Source of the DNA: Porticoccus sp002341315 | Lineage (GTDB): Bacteria > Pseudomonadota > Gammaproteobacteria > Pseudomonadales > Porticoccaceae | DNA length: 64,000 bases | Assembly (NCBI RefSeq): GCF_047634355.1 | Contig: NZ_JBLIAL010000007.1 | Direction: 5' to 3' (one strand) | Shown: positions 53,346 to 63,070 of the stretch, piece by piece | How positions within the stretch are numbered: position 1 is the stretch's first letter | Layout of the letters: each line of letters begins with the position of its first letter | Program-made: the position numbers and the translations under genes | Notes under the pieces: model-generated | Told to the model about the DNA's origin: nothing | Databases searched by the model: none | Seen by the model: only the letters and a program-made list of their open reading frames with translations

Positions 53346-53420
53346 GTGCCGGCAGACTATCCATAGCACAAGAAGCACGGGCAGCATGGTGAGAGGCCGA
53401 CAAGCCTGTCACAGATAGTT

Positions 53421-53449
53421 TTGACCCTGCTTCGCTGGCGGCCCATACT
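53421..53449 (+). promoter_or_regulatory. Possible sigma-70 promoter of nitroreductase gene
   Basis: TTGACC, 17-bp spacer, CATACT; the transcript would start at or next to the ATG at 53456, i.e. be leaderless. No ribosome binding site is visible before that ATG, which fits. Confidence 0.35.
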
Positions 53450-53455
53450 CGGGCC

Positions 53456-54529
53456 ATGACAGATAAAGATACGATCCTGCAATTGGTCAATGCCGGGCAT
53501 CGCGCCCCCTCCGCCGACAATTCACAACCCTGGCATTTCCACTGGAACGGCGAACAGCTGTCATTGCGCTATGATCACGCCAGGGTCACCGGCCGCACTT
53601 TCCCCCCCGACAACCAGGCAACACTGTTATCGATGGGCGCCGCAGTGGAAAACATCGTCAATGCTGCGCAGCAGAGGGATCTGAAAACGGAGATTCACTG
53701 GTGGCCCGAAGGTGAGGCCAACCGGGCCTACTACGCAGCTCTGGCCTTTAAGCCATCACCCGTCAAGCCTTTGCTGGAGCGTACCAAACAATATCCATCG
53801 ATTCGTCATACCAATCGCTTTCCCTACAAGAACACGCCGCTTCCCCAGGATGTTCTGGATAGCCTGGGAGAGCTGTCCGAGAGTAGCGCCAGACTGATAG
53901 CCATCAATGAACCCGGACAGATCAGGCAGGTCGGGCAACTGGTTAAATCAGCCTCGGAGATTCGCTTTCAGACCAGAGAGGTTCACGAGTGGCTGATGGC
54001 AAGCCTGCGCTTTTCCGAAGATAGTGTAAAAGAAGCTGACGGACTGGATTTAAAGACGCTGGCACTACCGCCCGGCGGCTCGTACCTGCTGAAATTTATC
54101 GGTGACTGGAACCGTATGAAAATACTCAACCGCCTCGGCATCTACAAGTTTCTGGCAGCAGTGGATTCTGCACCTGTCGCTGGCGCACCGGCACTACTGG
54201 CGGTAATTGCCCCGCCGGATGTCACCGGCGCAATTGATGCCGGAATGCTCCTTAACCGAAGCTGGAGCTTTCTCAATGGCCAGCATATCGCCGCTCACCC
54301 TTACTATGTAATATCTGACCAATTGGCGAGACTGTCCACAGGCACTGTCCCTTCTGATCTTGTTGGCGCAGCGACAACGCTGGCAAACAACTGCCAGAAC
54401 ACACTGGGCCTGTCCGAGGGAGAAAGCCTGCACATGCTGCTCAGAGTCGGCTATCCCAAAAAGCAGACACCACCCTCTTCGCTGCGATTACCGATCGAAA
54501 AGGTTTTCACCGATACCTCTACCCGATAA
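53456..54529 (+). CDS. Acg-type nitroreductase (FMN-binding oxidoreductase fold)
   Basis: 357 residues. Two nitroreductase-like halves: APSADNSQPWHFHWNG at the start (FMN contact Arg/Asn region), RHTNRFPYKNTPLP in the middle, and GYPKKQTPPSSLRLPIEKVF at the end, as in the Rv3131/Acg group and in the C-terminal part of Rv1355c-like proteins. Acg proteins bind FMN but often lack classical nitroreductase activity. Faces, tail to tail (21 bp apart), a ThiF-type gene; in mycobacterial Rv1355c-type proteins these two domains are fused, which suggests they act together here. Confidence 0.75.
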   Translation: MTDKDTILQLVNAGHRAPSADNSQPWHFHWNGEQLSLRYDHARVTGRTFPPDNQATLLSMGAAVENIVNAAQQRDLKTEIHWWPEGEANRAYYAALAFKPSPVKPLLERTKQYPSIRHTNRFPYKNTPLPQDVLDSLGELSESSARLIAINEPGQIRQVGQLVKSASEIRFQTREVHEWLMASLRFSEDSVKEADGLDLKTLALPPGGSYLLKFIGDWNRMKILNRLGIYKFLAAVDSAPVAGAPALLAVIAPPDVTGAIDAGMLLNRSWSFLNGQHIAAHPYYVISDQLARLSTGTVPSDLVGAATTLANNCQNTLGLSEGESLHMLLRVGYPKKQTPPSSLRLPIEKVFTDTSTR

Positions 54530-54550
54530 GCAGGGAAGACCGGGCAATCC

Positions 54551-55414
54551 TTACCGGATACCGAGCCTTTTTCTGGCAATGAACAAGCCAAGTTTTTGTA
54601 TCGGGTTGGTATTTCCCCAGGGTCGCCAGGTTGTTTTCAGGCTATTGCGGTAGGCATCAAAGTGAAGCCCGTAGGGAGCCGCAAGAATTTTCCCGCGGTT
54701 GAGTAGAACCTTGAGCGCGTGGGTGGCAGCAACACCTGCACAGAGTTCGCAGGCCATATTGGTTGACGGGCCTTTGTGGGCTGCCAGGTCGACCCTGCTA
54801 TCATCCACCAGATAGGCAGACTGCAACATGGCAGGTGACAGCCCCAGCAAAAAATGCAGGAGCTGCTCGTTTTCTGACAATCCCTTCATCCTGAAGTACT
54901 GCTCAAAGGTCATTTTTCCCGGCATAAAGCAGAGCAGGGCAACTCCCATGCCGAGAGGTGCCGCTGTAATAGCCGGGATCCCCTTGTCGGCGCATGCAGC
55001 GAATACTGCCTGTCTGATATCCAGAGCAAAGAAATCCAGCCCATCAACATAGAGGTCGACACCGGCCAGAAACTGGTCGAGGTTGTTGAGAGCCACACCC
55101 TCAGGAAAGGTCTTTATGTCGAGCTCGGGATTGATAGCCGTAGCCATCTCTGTCAGCACTTCAACCTTGGGCCTTCCCAGGTTGGGAATGGTCGCTCCGA
55201 CCTGACGATTAAAATTAGCCAACTCGAAGATATCCATATCAGCCACATGAAAGCTGCCGATGCCCAGCCTGGCCAGGGAAAGCAGATGGCTGCCGCCTAC
55301 ACCACCCAGTCCGGCAATAGCAATTCGCCTGGCGGACAACAGGTGTTGTTCGGCCTCTGTCACCCATCCCAGGTTGCGTGAAAATGCTGTTTGATAATCA
55401 AAGGTCTCTGCCAA
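54551..55414 (-). CDS. ThiF/MoeB/HesA-family E1-like adenylyltransferase
   Basis: 287 residues from the TTG at 55412-55414, preceded by GGGGGAG. Rossmann ATP site AGLGGVGGSHLL (about 34-45), acidic DMDIFELANFNRQVG (about 59-73) with the Arg used in adenylation, and FALDIRQAVFAACADKGIP. Only one zinc-type pair, CELC (about residue 225), instead of the two CxxC of MoeB. No ubiquitin-like or sulfur-carrier protein is next to it, so the substrate may be a C-terminal carboxylate of a small molecule or peptide. 95 bp downstream of the acyltransferase gene on the same strand. Confidence 0.82.
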   Translation of the reverse strand: MAETFDYQTAFSRNLGWVTEAEQHLLSARRIAIAGLGGVGGSHLLSLARLGIGSFHVADMDIFELANFNRQVGATIPNLGRPKVEVLTEMATAINPELDIKTFPEGVALNNLDQFLAGVDLYVDGLDFFALDIRQAVFAACADKGIPAITAAPLGMGVALLCFMPGKMTFEQYFRMKGLSENEQLLHFLLGLSPAMLQSAYLVDDSRVDLAAHKGPSTNMACELCAGVAATHALKVLLNRGKILAAPYGLHFDAYRNSLKTTWRPWGNTNPIQKLGLFIARKRLGIR

Positions 55415-55509
55415 ACCTCACTCCCCCGCCAAAACTCAATCTACTGATTTATCCCTGACAACAGCTGCCTAGCCGTAGCAACAAATGACTACCTGACTAT
55501 AACTGTTGC

Positions 55510-56268
55510 CTACCGATTCACAACTGACGCCTGATAACCGCTATTCACCACAGGGTAAATCGCTTCATACAGCCCACGCAAATTGGGCAGCATTCCTTTA
55601 ATTGCCTTATCGGTCGTTGAGAAATAGGGCGCTCTAAGCCCATGATAATCAACCTCTCCTCCCACCTTTTCAAAATCAATTCCCGACTTCGCCAACAAAC
55701 GGGGCAGAAAGGGTTCCATCATGGCAAATGCCATGGTCATTCCAGTGATTTCTGTAAGAGAAGTTGCCGCCAGGTATGCGGCCACCGAAATCAGGGAAAA
55801 GGTACGGCGCTCATGAAATGAACAGTCAACTGCATCCAGATCACCGAAACGAGTTCGTCCCTCCCCCGCACGCCGCCTGAAAGCTCCGTCAACCGCCAGC
55901 CTGGAAACCTCACAGATCGTCTCGCGATTGAGATGGAGGCTGTCGAGAAGCTTTCTGTCCAGGTTGTCACCACAAAAAGCCTCCATCGGGAGGTGTGAAA
56001 TGCCTTTATTACCGGCTGGCACCAGCCTCACACAGCCCGCACCCCTGTTGGTTGCCTTGTGTCTAATCAGACAGTGTAAGGAGATATCATCAAAGGCATC
56101 CCATTCCTTTTTGGCGGGGAAGCGGTCTATCGGTTCGTATTTGAATTCTTCGCAATAAACACGGTATCTGATGCTATAGACTTCCGCTTTCTGCTCAGGA
56201 GTTGCAGCATATTCAACGGTGAAATAACGTTGAAAATCCTCGGCTATGGACAACATACTTTCGTTCAT
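55510..56268 (-). CDS. PEP-CTERM/exosortase system-associated acyltransferase
   Basis: 252 residues. GNAT/N-acyl-amino-acid-synthase-like fold: VYSIRYRVYCEEFKYEP, CLIRHKATNRGAGCVRLVP, CEVSRLAVDGAFRRR. This is the family found only beside exosortase loci; relatives such as FeeM make N-acyl amino acids from acyl-ACP. Substrate here unknown; the acyl carrier protein encoded at 63216 is a plausible donor (inference). ATG with GGGAAG four bases upstream. Probably co-transcribed with the ThiF gene downstream. Confidence 0.88.
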   Translation of the reverse strand: MNESMLSIAEDFQRYFTVEYAATPEQKAEVYSIRYRVYCEEFKYEPIDRFPAKKEWDAFDDISLHCLIRHKATNRGAGCVRLVPAGNKGISHLPMEAFCGDNLDRKLLDSLHLNRETICEVSRLAVDGAFRRRAGEGRTRFGDLDAVDCSFHERRTFSLISVAAYLAATSLTEITGMTMAFAMMEPFLPRLLAKSGIDFEKVGGEVDYHGLRAPYFSTTDKAIKGMLPNLRGLYEAIYPVVNSGYQASVVNR

Positions 56269-56525
56269 AATGCTTCCCTGTGACCCTTGTCAGATCAGCT
56301 GTTTATCCTGCAGCACACTCTCACTGGCACGCTCCACTACAGTAAAGCACAACATGCTCTTTCCAGCGAAAATCCGCTCCCCGCTCCTTCAACCACCGCA
56401 AAGTGAGCATGACTCATACGCCAGAATCAATAAATACAGATTAATCCCCCCGGAGGTTAACACCCATTATGTGAACTGTATCACTTTCCCCGCCCAGGAA
56501 AGACAACCTCTGTTAACGGCTCCAC

Positions 56526-57008
56526 CTAACGAAGCACATTCCGGCGAAGTTCATCGATCAAGCCAGTTACTGCCGAGTCCAGCAGCTGGTAGGTATTTTC
56601 AAAACCCTTGATACTGCCGTAAAAAGGGTCGGGGATTTCCGGTTGCTCAGTCTCCGGGCAAAAAGAGCGAATCAACGCCAGCTTGTACACGAGCTCATCA
56701 GGGCACATCTGCAGCAGGTCCTGATAATTGTCCTGATCCATCGCCAGAATGTAATCAAATTTTTCAAAATCCCTGGCAACAACCTGCCTGGAACGGCCGC
56801 GTTTCAGTTTAACGCCGAACATAACGGCTACCTTTCTGGCCCGCTCGTCAGTTCTCTGGCCGGCCATACCGACGTGAGTCCCGGCAGAATCCACCTTGAC
56901 CATGCGCTGCATGCCATGGGCCTTTAGTGCATGCACCAGAATTCCTTCCGCCAGGGGTGAGCGACAAATGTTATGTCGACACACCATCAATATGGCCACC
57001 CCCTTCAT
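56526..57008 (-). CDS. Low-molecular-weight protein tyrosine phosphatase (Wzb/Etp type)
   Basis: 160 residues. Phosphatase loop C-x5-R-S as CRHNICRS (about residues 10-17) and the general acid Asp in PDPFYG (about 127). Such enzymes regulate polysaccharide polymerisation by dephosphorylating the Wzc-type kinase. The ATG overlaps the stop of the O-antigen-ligase-like gene by 4 bp; last gene of the protease/ligase/phosphatase operon. Confidence 0.9.
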   Translation of the reverse strand: MKGVAILMVCRHNICRSPLAEGILVHALKAHGMQRMVKVDSAGTHVGMAGQRTDERARKVAVMFGVKLKRGRSRQVVARDFEKFDYILAMDQDNYQDLLQMCPDELVYKLALIRSFCPETEQPEIPDPFYGSIKGFENTYQLLDSAVTGLIDELRRNVLR

Positions 57009-59308
57009 AGCTGTGCCTCATCTGGCTGGCCGGCATCGCCGCTTTCCGCTGGTCTCAACAGGCTGGCGAAAATATACAGATAAAAAATCCAGCTCACTCT
57101 GGCGGAGTCCAGTGGCGAACCGAACAAACCAAAGACCGCGATAGCGATAACACCCACAGAAAATGCGACATACAGTGGCAACGTATTCTGTGGCAGGCAT
57201 GGTACCAGTGCCGCAATGAGGCAGAGCAGCAAAAACAGCCCCAACCCGATCCAACCATTATCATACCAGGACTGCACGTAAATATTTTTGATATGCCAGG
57301 GCAAATGCGCAAAATCATTGTAGAAGAACCAGTAATCGAGGCCTTCGGCAAACCCACCGTTGGTAAGCAAATTTTCATTACCGGAACCAAATGTCACGTC
57401 GTCCAGTTCAACTACTGTGCCTCTGGAAAAATTTTTCAGGTAGAGGGTCGTAGGCCAGCGTGAGAGCCGTGACCGCTTCCCCACATTGGCTGAATCCAGG
57501 GTGGTCGACACCGTTGTGAAATGATTGCCCGTGCCCTCAAACCGTATGGAAGACGCGTGGCAGTTTGCCCGAAAATTACTGGCAAAAATCAGGTTTCTCT
57601 CACAGATAAACACCGCGAGGCGTGCCTTATCCGGCGCCCTGACCCGGAGCTGCACAGTGTATTCTGTGTCCGGCCGAACGGGAATTCGCTGACCAAAGGC
57701 GAGATCTTCACCGGGGCCAAGCCGAAGATACGCATTACCATCGTCGCTCTCAATGGAAAAGCTGCCGACAGCACTCACCTTTTCGGGAAAGCGGTAGGCA
57801 TAGTCCGCCGGGAATGAGCCAACCCCGTTCCCCAACAACCTCGCTCGCCAACTACCGGAACCCGCATCCACAACGTTTTGCCAATGACCCAACCGGGAGT
57901 CCAGGTCGCTGGCCACCGTGTCCATACGCTCGTTGAATTTATAACCACCCAGTGCCACCGCAAAAACACCCGGCAACATCACCAACAGCACTACCGCCAG
58001 AAACTGATTGAAGTATGACTGCGTCCGGAGCCGGACAAACAGAACAATTACCAGCACATAAAATAGCAATTGTGCCAGACCAATGGTCAATGCGTGCGCC
58101 ACCGAACGATCCACCCACCGGCTGTCGAAGTGCGCGCTGACTGCAACAAACAGAAGAAGGCAACCGGTAAGCACCCAGCAAACCACCCCCAGCGCTCTGT
58201 GCCGCTGCGCCAACCAGCCACCGACCAATGCAAAAACAACCAGTCCGGCACAGGCGGCAAGGGCATAGCTGCCACCGCGTGAAAATGACAACCAGGCTGC
58301 CAGCATCCCCACCATCAACGTGACGCTGATCAACAGTGAAGGGAAGCCACTCTGCCTGATTCCCGAGCGCCAGCGGCACACCATGGAAAGCACCGCATAG
58401 GCAACACAGCCAACAAAAAAGCTCACATAGGTTGCGCGGGTAAAACCCACCGTGGCGCAATAGGCCAGTGCGCAAAATGCCATCAGCGCATAGATTTTCA
58501 CCACCCGTCCGGAGCCATGAAAAATCCCGTACAGGGTCACCGGCAAAAGCAACAGCACAATACCGTCAATCACCTCACCACCGGTGTGCATATCTGAAAA
58601 AATGCCGGTGGTGCGATAGGCCGATGCCAGATCGAGCAGCGAATTAACCACGTGATACCAGGCACTCCAGGATAACAGCACACCGAGCGTGCCCCGCTCC
58701 CAGAGCACAATCACACCCAACACCAACGCCGCCGTACAGAACCCCGCAACCAGCCAGTTAACAGTCCGGTGGCGGGCACGACTGAACACATTGAGCCAGA
58801 GAGGAGTCAACAGTAGCGCCCAGAGCATGCCCCTGATCAGTTTGTAGCCATATTCCGGCAAATAATACGGGTTACCGGTAATACTCTCGGGCGGGAACAG
58901 GAACACACCCCAGGCGGAAAAACCGACCAGTACAACCGCACAATAGGCTGCGATGAGCAGTAAAGCACCCTTGCGATGCGCCAGATGCAGATCAAACCGC
59001 CCGGACAGGAGTGAAAACGCTATTGTCGTCAGCATCAACAGATCCAGCTCATTGAACAGGAACCTGCCCGTATAAGTGGCAAGATCCAGGCAGACCGTCG
59101 CAACCGGCAACACCAGCAACCAGAGGCGTGGAACAAAAAACAGCAGCACCAGGTAAACCAGAGCGACGGCAACCAATATGTTCCCCGCCAGCGGGAAAGA
59201 CAGAAACGGATATAGTGCCAGTAGCAATAATGCCAAGCCTGCCAATCTGCCAGAGATATTGAGAACGGGATTTGGCCCCGTATTTTTTATTGTCTGGCCA
59301 GAGGGCAT
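57005..59308 (-). CDS. O-antigen ligase/polymerase-like membrane protein with embedded extracytoplasmic beta domain
   Basis: 767 residues. About ten hydrophobic helices in the first 440 residues (WzyC-type pattern, with periplasmic Arg-containing loops). Then comes a large periplasmic segment (about 440-680) rich in beta strands that resembles a carbohydrate-binding jelly roll (ENLLTNGGFAEGLDYWFFYND near its end). The final membrane helices (about 690-760) contain the NIYVQSWYDNGWIGLGLF loop. Likely polymerises or ligates the exopolysaccharide of the exosortase locus. Starts 27 bp after the protease stop; the ribosome binding site is weak. Confidence 0.75.
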   Translation of the reverse strand: MPSGQTIKNTGPNPVLNISGRLAGLALLLLALYPFLSFPLAGNILVAVALVYLVLLFFVPRLWLLVLPVATVCLDLATYTGRFLFNELDLLMLTTIAFSLLSGRFDLHLAHRKGALLLIAAYCAVVLVGFSAWGVFLFPPESITGNPYYLPEYGYKLIRGMLWALLLTPLWLNVFSRARHRTVNWLVAGFCTAALVLGVIVLWERGTLGVLLSWSAWYHVVNSLLDLASAYRTTGIFSDMHTGGEVIDGIVLLLLPVTLYGIFHGSGRVVKIYALMAFCALAYCATVGFTRATYVSFFVGCVAYAVLSMVCRWRSGIRQSGFPSLLISVTLMVGMLAAWLSFSRGGSYALAACAGLVVFALVGGWLAQRHRALGVVCWVLTGCLLLFVAVSAHFDSRWVDRSVAHALTIGLAQLLFYVLVIVLFVRLRTQSYFNQFLAVVLLVMLPGVFAVALGGYKFNERMDTVASDLDSRLGHWQNVVDAGSGSWRARLLGNGVGSFPADYAYRFPEKVSAVGSFSIESDDGNAYLRLGPGEDLAFGQRIPVRPDTEYTVQLRVRAPDKARLAVFICERNLIFASNFRANCHASSIRFEGTGNHFTTVSTTLDSANVGKRSRLSRWPTTLYLKNFSRGTVVELDDVTFGSGNENLLTNGGFAEGLDYWFFYNDFAHLPWHIKNIYVQSWYDNGWIGLGLFLLLCLIAALVPCLPQNTLPLYVAFSVGVIAIAVFGLFGSPLDSARVSWIFYLYIFASLLRPAESGDAGQPDEAQL

Positions 59309-59335
59309 ATCAGCGTTCCATTTAAATAATGTCGA

Positions 59336-60124
59336 TCATTGGGGAGCCGCAGCAGCCTCAAGCAATGCATTGACATACGCCGAGGGGATGGCATAGCTGA
59401 TAGCAGAGGGGTTGTGCAGCATGGCTTCTTTTGATTCTTTGACAAACACACTATTGATCACGGCAACGACTCTACCCGTCTCGACATCGTAAACCGGGCT
59501 GCCGCTACTGCCCGGGTAGGCTGTCGCATCGAGCTGATACACCTCAAAAGGCTGGCGGGCACGTTTGATTTGCGCGGCCGTCAGCGTGGCAGAGGACATG
59601 GCTGGCATCACGATAGGCGTCACTGCAGACACAATACCCCGATGCGTGACTGGCTGCAGACCCAACACCAGCCCAATGGGGAACCCGGTAAAGGCAACCT
59701 CTTCACCCTCGCGTAAGGTGCGCGAACTCTCCACCACCAATGGTGGAAGGGCGGGACCGGCAATCTCCAGCAGCGCGAGATCGTGGGCTTCATCTGTTCG
59801 GATCAGGGTCGCCGGATAGACGCGGGAGGCTTTGCCTTCACCGCTAAACACCGCCAGCAACTCTTTTTTTTCATTATCGAGTGGTTTCTGGATGACATGG
59901 AAATTGGTCACCACCTGTCGGCCATTGCCTACGACAAAGCCGGTACCGCGAAAAGTCGGCTGTTGTCCCCGACCATCCGAACCCTTGTTCGGAAAGACCG
60001 TACCGATGCCGACCACACCGCCCCTGATCTTGTCGATGGTGTCCGGCAACCCGGCTACAACCTGACCGGCCGGCATCAGCGATAAACCGCACAGCAAAAG
60101 CAGGTAACGTACCAATAACCTCAT
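59336..60124 (-). CDS. Secreted trypsin-like serine protease (S1C-type)
   Basis: 262 residues. Signal peptide (about 1-24). Catalytic triad: His in VVTNFHVIQ (about 77), Asp in EAHDLALLEI (about 115) and Ser in YPGSSGSPVYD (about 207). No PDZ domain follows, unlike DegP. First gene of a leftward operon with the O-antigen-ligase-like and phosphatase genes, so it may act on exported surface components. Confidence 0.87.
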   Translation of the reverse strand: MRLLVRYLLLLCGLSLMPAGQVVAGLPDTIDKIRGGVVGIGTVFPNKGSDGRGQQPTFRGTGFVVGNGRQVVTNFHVIQKPLDNEKKELLAVFSGEGKASRVYPATLIRTDEAHDLALLEIAGPALPPLVVESSRTLREGEEVAFTGFPIGLVLGLQPVTHRGIVSAVTPIVMPAMSSATLTAAQIKRARQPFEVYQLDATAYPGSSGSPVYDVETGRVVAVINSVFVKESKEAMLHNPSAISYAIPSAYVNALLEAAAAPQ

Positions 60125-60248
60125 GAGCTGGAATCCCCGACCACCCGTATTGAACTTTGGCCACAGGTTACGTGCATTTGATAAAAATCGCTATAATCCG
60201 GCATCTTCCGATAAACCGGGACAACTCAACGAACGGATTGCGGCCACC

Positions 60249-61838
60249 ATGTCAGACCTTCTTCACCAACTCATCAGTCATCAGTCCATGCGAACACCTG
60301 ATGCGATGGCGCTGTATTTCAAGGATCGTCAATTCAGTTACCGTGAGTTGCAACAGCAAATCGATGCCGTCTCGTGCGGCCTGCTATGTGCAGGCCTGAA
60401 TCGCGGAGAACGGGTCGCAACCTATCTGCCAAAAGTGCCGGAAAATGTCTTCGGTCTGTTTGGTGCTGCCCACGCCGGAGGGGTATTTGTCCCGGTCAAC
60501 CCTCTGCTCAAAGCAAATCAGGTGGCCTATATCCTGCGCGACTGCAATGTCCGGATACTGATTACCTCCGCACAACGACTGGAGCAATTGGCCGCAGTAC
60601 TGGAGGAGTGCCCCGATCTGCGGGCTGTAGTCATTATCGATGACAAACCCCGCCCCCCTGCAGCAGCGGCAACACATTACGACCGGCTTGGCTGGGACAG
60701 CTTCCTCAGCAGTCAGCGCAGTCAGTCACCTCACCCCCATATCGACAGCGATATGGTGTCCATCCTCTATACCTCGGGCAGCACCGGCAATCCGAAAGGC
60801 GTCGTACTCTCCCATAAAAACATGGTCACCGGCGCCAGAAGCGTTGCGACTTATTTAAATAATCACCCAGATGACCGGCTGCTGGCGGCCCTCCCCTTCA
60901 GTTTCGATTACGGACTCAGCCAACTCACCACCGCATTTTCGGTGGGCGCCTCGGTCGCCCTGATGGATTACCTGCTGCCCCGGGACATTATCCGCAGCAT
61001 TCAGCGCTATAACATCACCGGCCTGGCGGCTGTCCCGCCACTGTGGAACCAGCTGGCGCAGCTGGAATGGCCCGAGGAAACTGCTCGCTCACTGCGCTAT
61101 ATCACCAATAGCGGCGGTGCCATGCCGGGGGCCACCACCAACAGACTGAGAGCTGCCCTGCCCGATACAAAGGTTTTTTTGATGTATGGGCTCACCGAAG
61201 CATTCCGGTCCACTTTTCTGCCACCGGAGCAAATCGATCAACGCCCCGACTCAATTGGCAAGGCGATTCCCAACGCCGAGGTTCTGGTAGTTCGCCCGGA
61301 CGGCACACCCTGCAACGCCGGGGAACCGGGCGAGCTTGTCCACCGCGGTTCACTGGTGGCCATGGGCTACTGGAACGACCCGCAGAAAACCGCTGAGCGT
61401 TTCAAACCAAGCCCCGGCCAGCCCACCGGCATCCCCCTGCCGGAAACCGCAGTATGGTCGGGCGATCAGGTGCGCAGGGACGAGGAGGGTTATCTGTATT
61501 TCATCAGCCGACTGGATGAAATGATCAAAACCTCCGGTTATCGGGTAAGCCCTTCAGAGGTCGAAGAGGTCGTCTACAACCTTCAGGGTATCAGTCAGGC
61601 TGCCGCTCTCGGGCTGCCTCATCCAATGCTGGGGCAGGCCATTTTACTGGTGATAACAACACATGGCACAGTAACGGCAGCAGAAGTCCTCCAGCACTGT
61701 AAAAAGGAGCTGCCCAATTTCATGGTGCCCCAGCAAATCGTTATCCTCGAGCAAATGCCTCATAATCAAAATGGCAAAATAGACCGAAAGCATCTTGCCA
61801 CTGAATACCGCGACCTTTTCAAGGAGCTTCAGGCGTGA
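60249..61838 (+). CDS. Acyl-CoA/AMP-forming ligase, exosortase A system-associated
   Basis: 529 residues from the ATG at 60249 (MSDLLHQLISHQSMRT); an upstream Met at 60123 falls in the divergent protease gene and is unlikely. ANL superfamily: P-loop YTSGSTGNPKGV (about 174-185), A5 motif LMYGLTEAFRS, A8 region near DQVRRDEEGYLYFISRLDEMIKTSGYR and catalytic Lys in NQNGKIDRK. Activates a carboxylic acid as acyl-AMP for transfer to CoA or the ACP encoded downstream. First gene of a tightly overlapping operon: the GTG of the decarboxylase gene lies in its stop. Confidence 0.92.
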   Translation: MSDLLHQLISHQSMRTPDAMALYFKDRQFSYRELQQQIDAVSCGLLCAGLNRGERVATYLPKVPENVFGLFGAAHAGGVFVPVNPLLKANQVAYILRDCNVRILITSAQRLEQLAAVLEECPDLRAVVIIDDKPRPPAAAATHYDRLGWDSFLSSQRSQSPHPHIDSDMVSILYTSGSTGNPKGVVLSHKNMVTGARSVATYLNNHPDDRLLAALPFSFDYGLSQLTTAFSVGASVALMDYLLPRDIIRSIQRYNITGLAAVPPLWNQLAQLEWPEETARSLRYITNSGGAMPGATTNRLRAALPDTKVFLMYGLTEAFRSTFLPPEQIDQRPDSIGKAIPNAEVLVVRPDGTPCNAGEPGELVHRGSLVAMGYWNDPQKTAERFKPSPGQPTGIPLPETAVWSGDQVRRDEEGYLYFISRLDEMIKTSGYRVSPSEVEEVVYNLQGISQAAALGLPHPMLGQAILLVITTHGTVTAAEVLQHCKKELPNFMVPQQIVILEQMPHNQNGKIDRKHLATEYRDLFKELQA

Positions 61839-63070
61839 AAAAAGCATTACCGGAACATGTATCGATGAACCAGTTCAAGGTGATAGACAACTGCCTTCAG
61901 GTGGGTCAGGTAGCTGTGGACAGACTTGCCGAGCGGGTGGGGCAAACACCGTTTTATGCCTACGACCGACAGCTCATGACAGATCGGGTAGCCGCTCTGA
62001 GAGCGCAGTTTCCTGAAGATATTCATTTACACTACGCCATCAAATCCAACCCGATGCCCGCCGTTGTTCAACACCTGGCGGGGCTGACTGACGGACTTGA
62101 TGTAGCGTCCCTGAAGGAGCTTCGCGTGGCACTGGATACGGGTACCAGCCCACGCAATATCAGCTTTGCCGGACCGGGCAAAAGCGATGCCGAACTGAAA
62201 GCGGCGGCAGCGGCGGGCATTATTATCAATCTTGAATCCGCCGGGGAAATGGAACGGCTGGCGACCATCTGCAACCAGACCGGGCACCGGGCCAATGTCG
62301 CCGTGAGGGTTAACCCCGACTTTGAACTGAAAACCTCCGGCATGAAAATGGCCGGCGGCCCAAAACCGTTCGGCATTGATGCTGAAGAGGTTCCCGCCGT
62401 GCTGAAGCGGCTTGGGCAACTCGACCTCGCCTTCCAGGGGTTCCACATTTTCAGTGGCTCGCAGAATCTGCGACCGGACGCCATCATCGAGGCCCAGACA
62501 AACACCTTTGCCCTGGCACTGAAACTGGCCGATCACGCCCCGTCGCCAGTCCAGTGGCTGAATATCGGTGGTGGCTTTGGCATTCCCTACTTCCCAGGTG
62601 AACAACGACTCGACCTCGCCCCTGTGGCGGATAATCTTGCAACCCTTCTGGCCCGCCACAGGGCCGACCTGCCGGAAGCAGAAATTGTTGTTGAGCTGGG
62701 CCGCTATCTGGTGGGTGAGGCCGGCGTCTACGTCTGCGAAGTCATCGACCTGAAAAAATCCCGGGGTGAAACCTATGCTGTGACCAATGGCGGGCTGCAC
62801 CATCATCTCGCCGCATCGGGAAACTTCGGCCAGGTGATCAGAAAAAACTACCCGGTCTGTATCGGCAACCGGGTGGCAGGCGAACAACTGGCACCGGTGA
62901 ATGTGGTGGGGCCGCTGTGCACCCCACTGGATATCCTCGGGGACAAATACGCGTTGCCGCCCGTTCAGATAGGCGATCTGATTGTGGTCTTTCAATCTGG
63001 CGCCTACGGTTATACCGCCAGCCCGCACCACTTTCTGAGTCACCCTGAGCCGGTTGAAGTCCTGGTCTAA
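61835..63070 (+). CDS. PLP-dependent decarboxylase, exosortase A system-associated
   Basis: 411 residues from the GTG at 61835, overlapping the ligase stop (GTGA), with AAGGAG nine bases upstream. Fold type III alanine-racemase-like barrel plus C-terminal beta domain, as in LysA/ornithine decarboxylase. PLP Lys in HYAIKSNPMP, phosphate loop GGGFGIPYF, and the C-terminal CTPLDILGD and GAYGYTASPHHF that complete the active site across the dimer. It would decarboxylate an amino acid to an amine for the same small-molecule pathway as the ligase and ACP. Substrate unknown. Confidence 0.92.
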   Translation: MKKALPEHVSMNQFKVIDNCLQVGQVAVDRLAERVGQTPFYAYDRQLMTDRVAALRAQFPEDIHLHYAIKSNPMPAVVQHLAGLTDGLDVASLKELRVALDTGTSPRNISFAGPGKSDAELKAAAAAGIIINLESAGEMERLATICNQTGHRANVAVRVNPDFELKTSGMKMAGGPKPFGIDAEEVPAVLKRLGQLDLAFQGFHIFSGSQNLRPDAIIEAQTNTFALALKLADHAPSPVQWLNIGGGFGIPYFPGEQRLDLAPVADNLATLLARHRADLPEAEIVVELGRYLVGEAGVYVCEVIDLKKSRGETYAVTNGGLHHHLAASGNFGQVIRKNYPVCIGNRVAGEQLAPVNVVGPLCTPLDILGDKYALPPVQIGDLIVVFQSGAYGYTASPHHFLSHPEPVEVLV

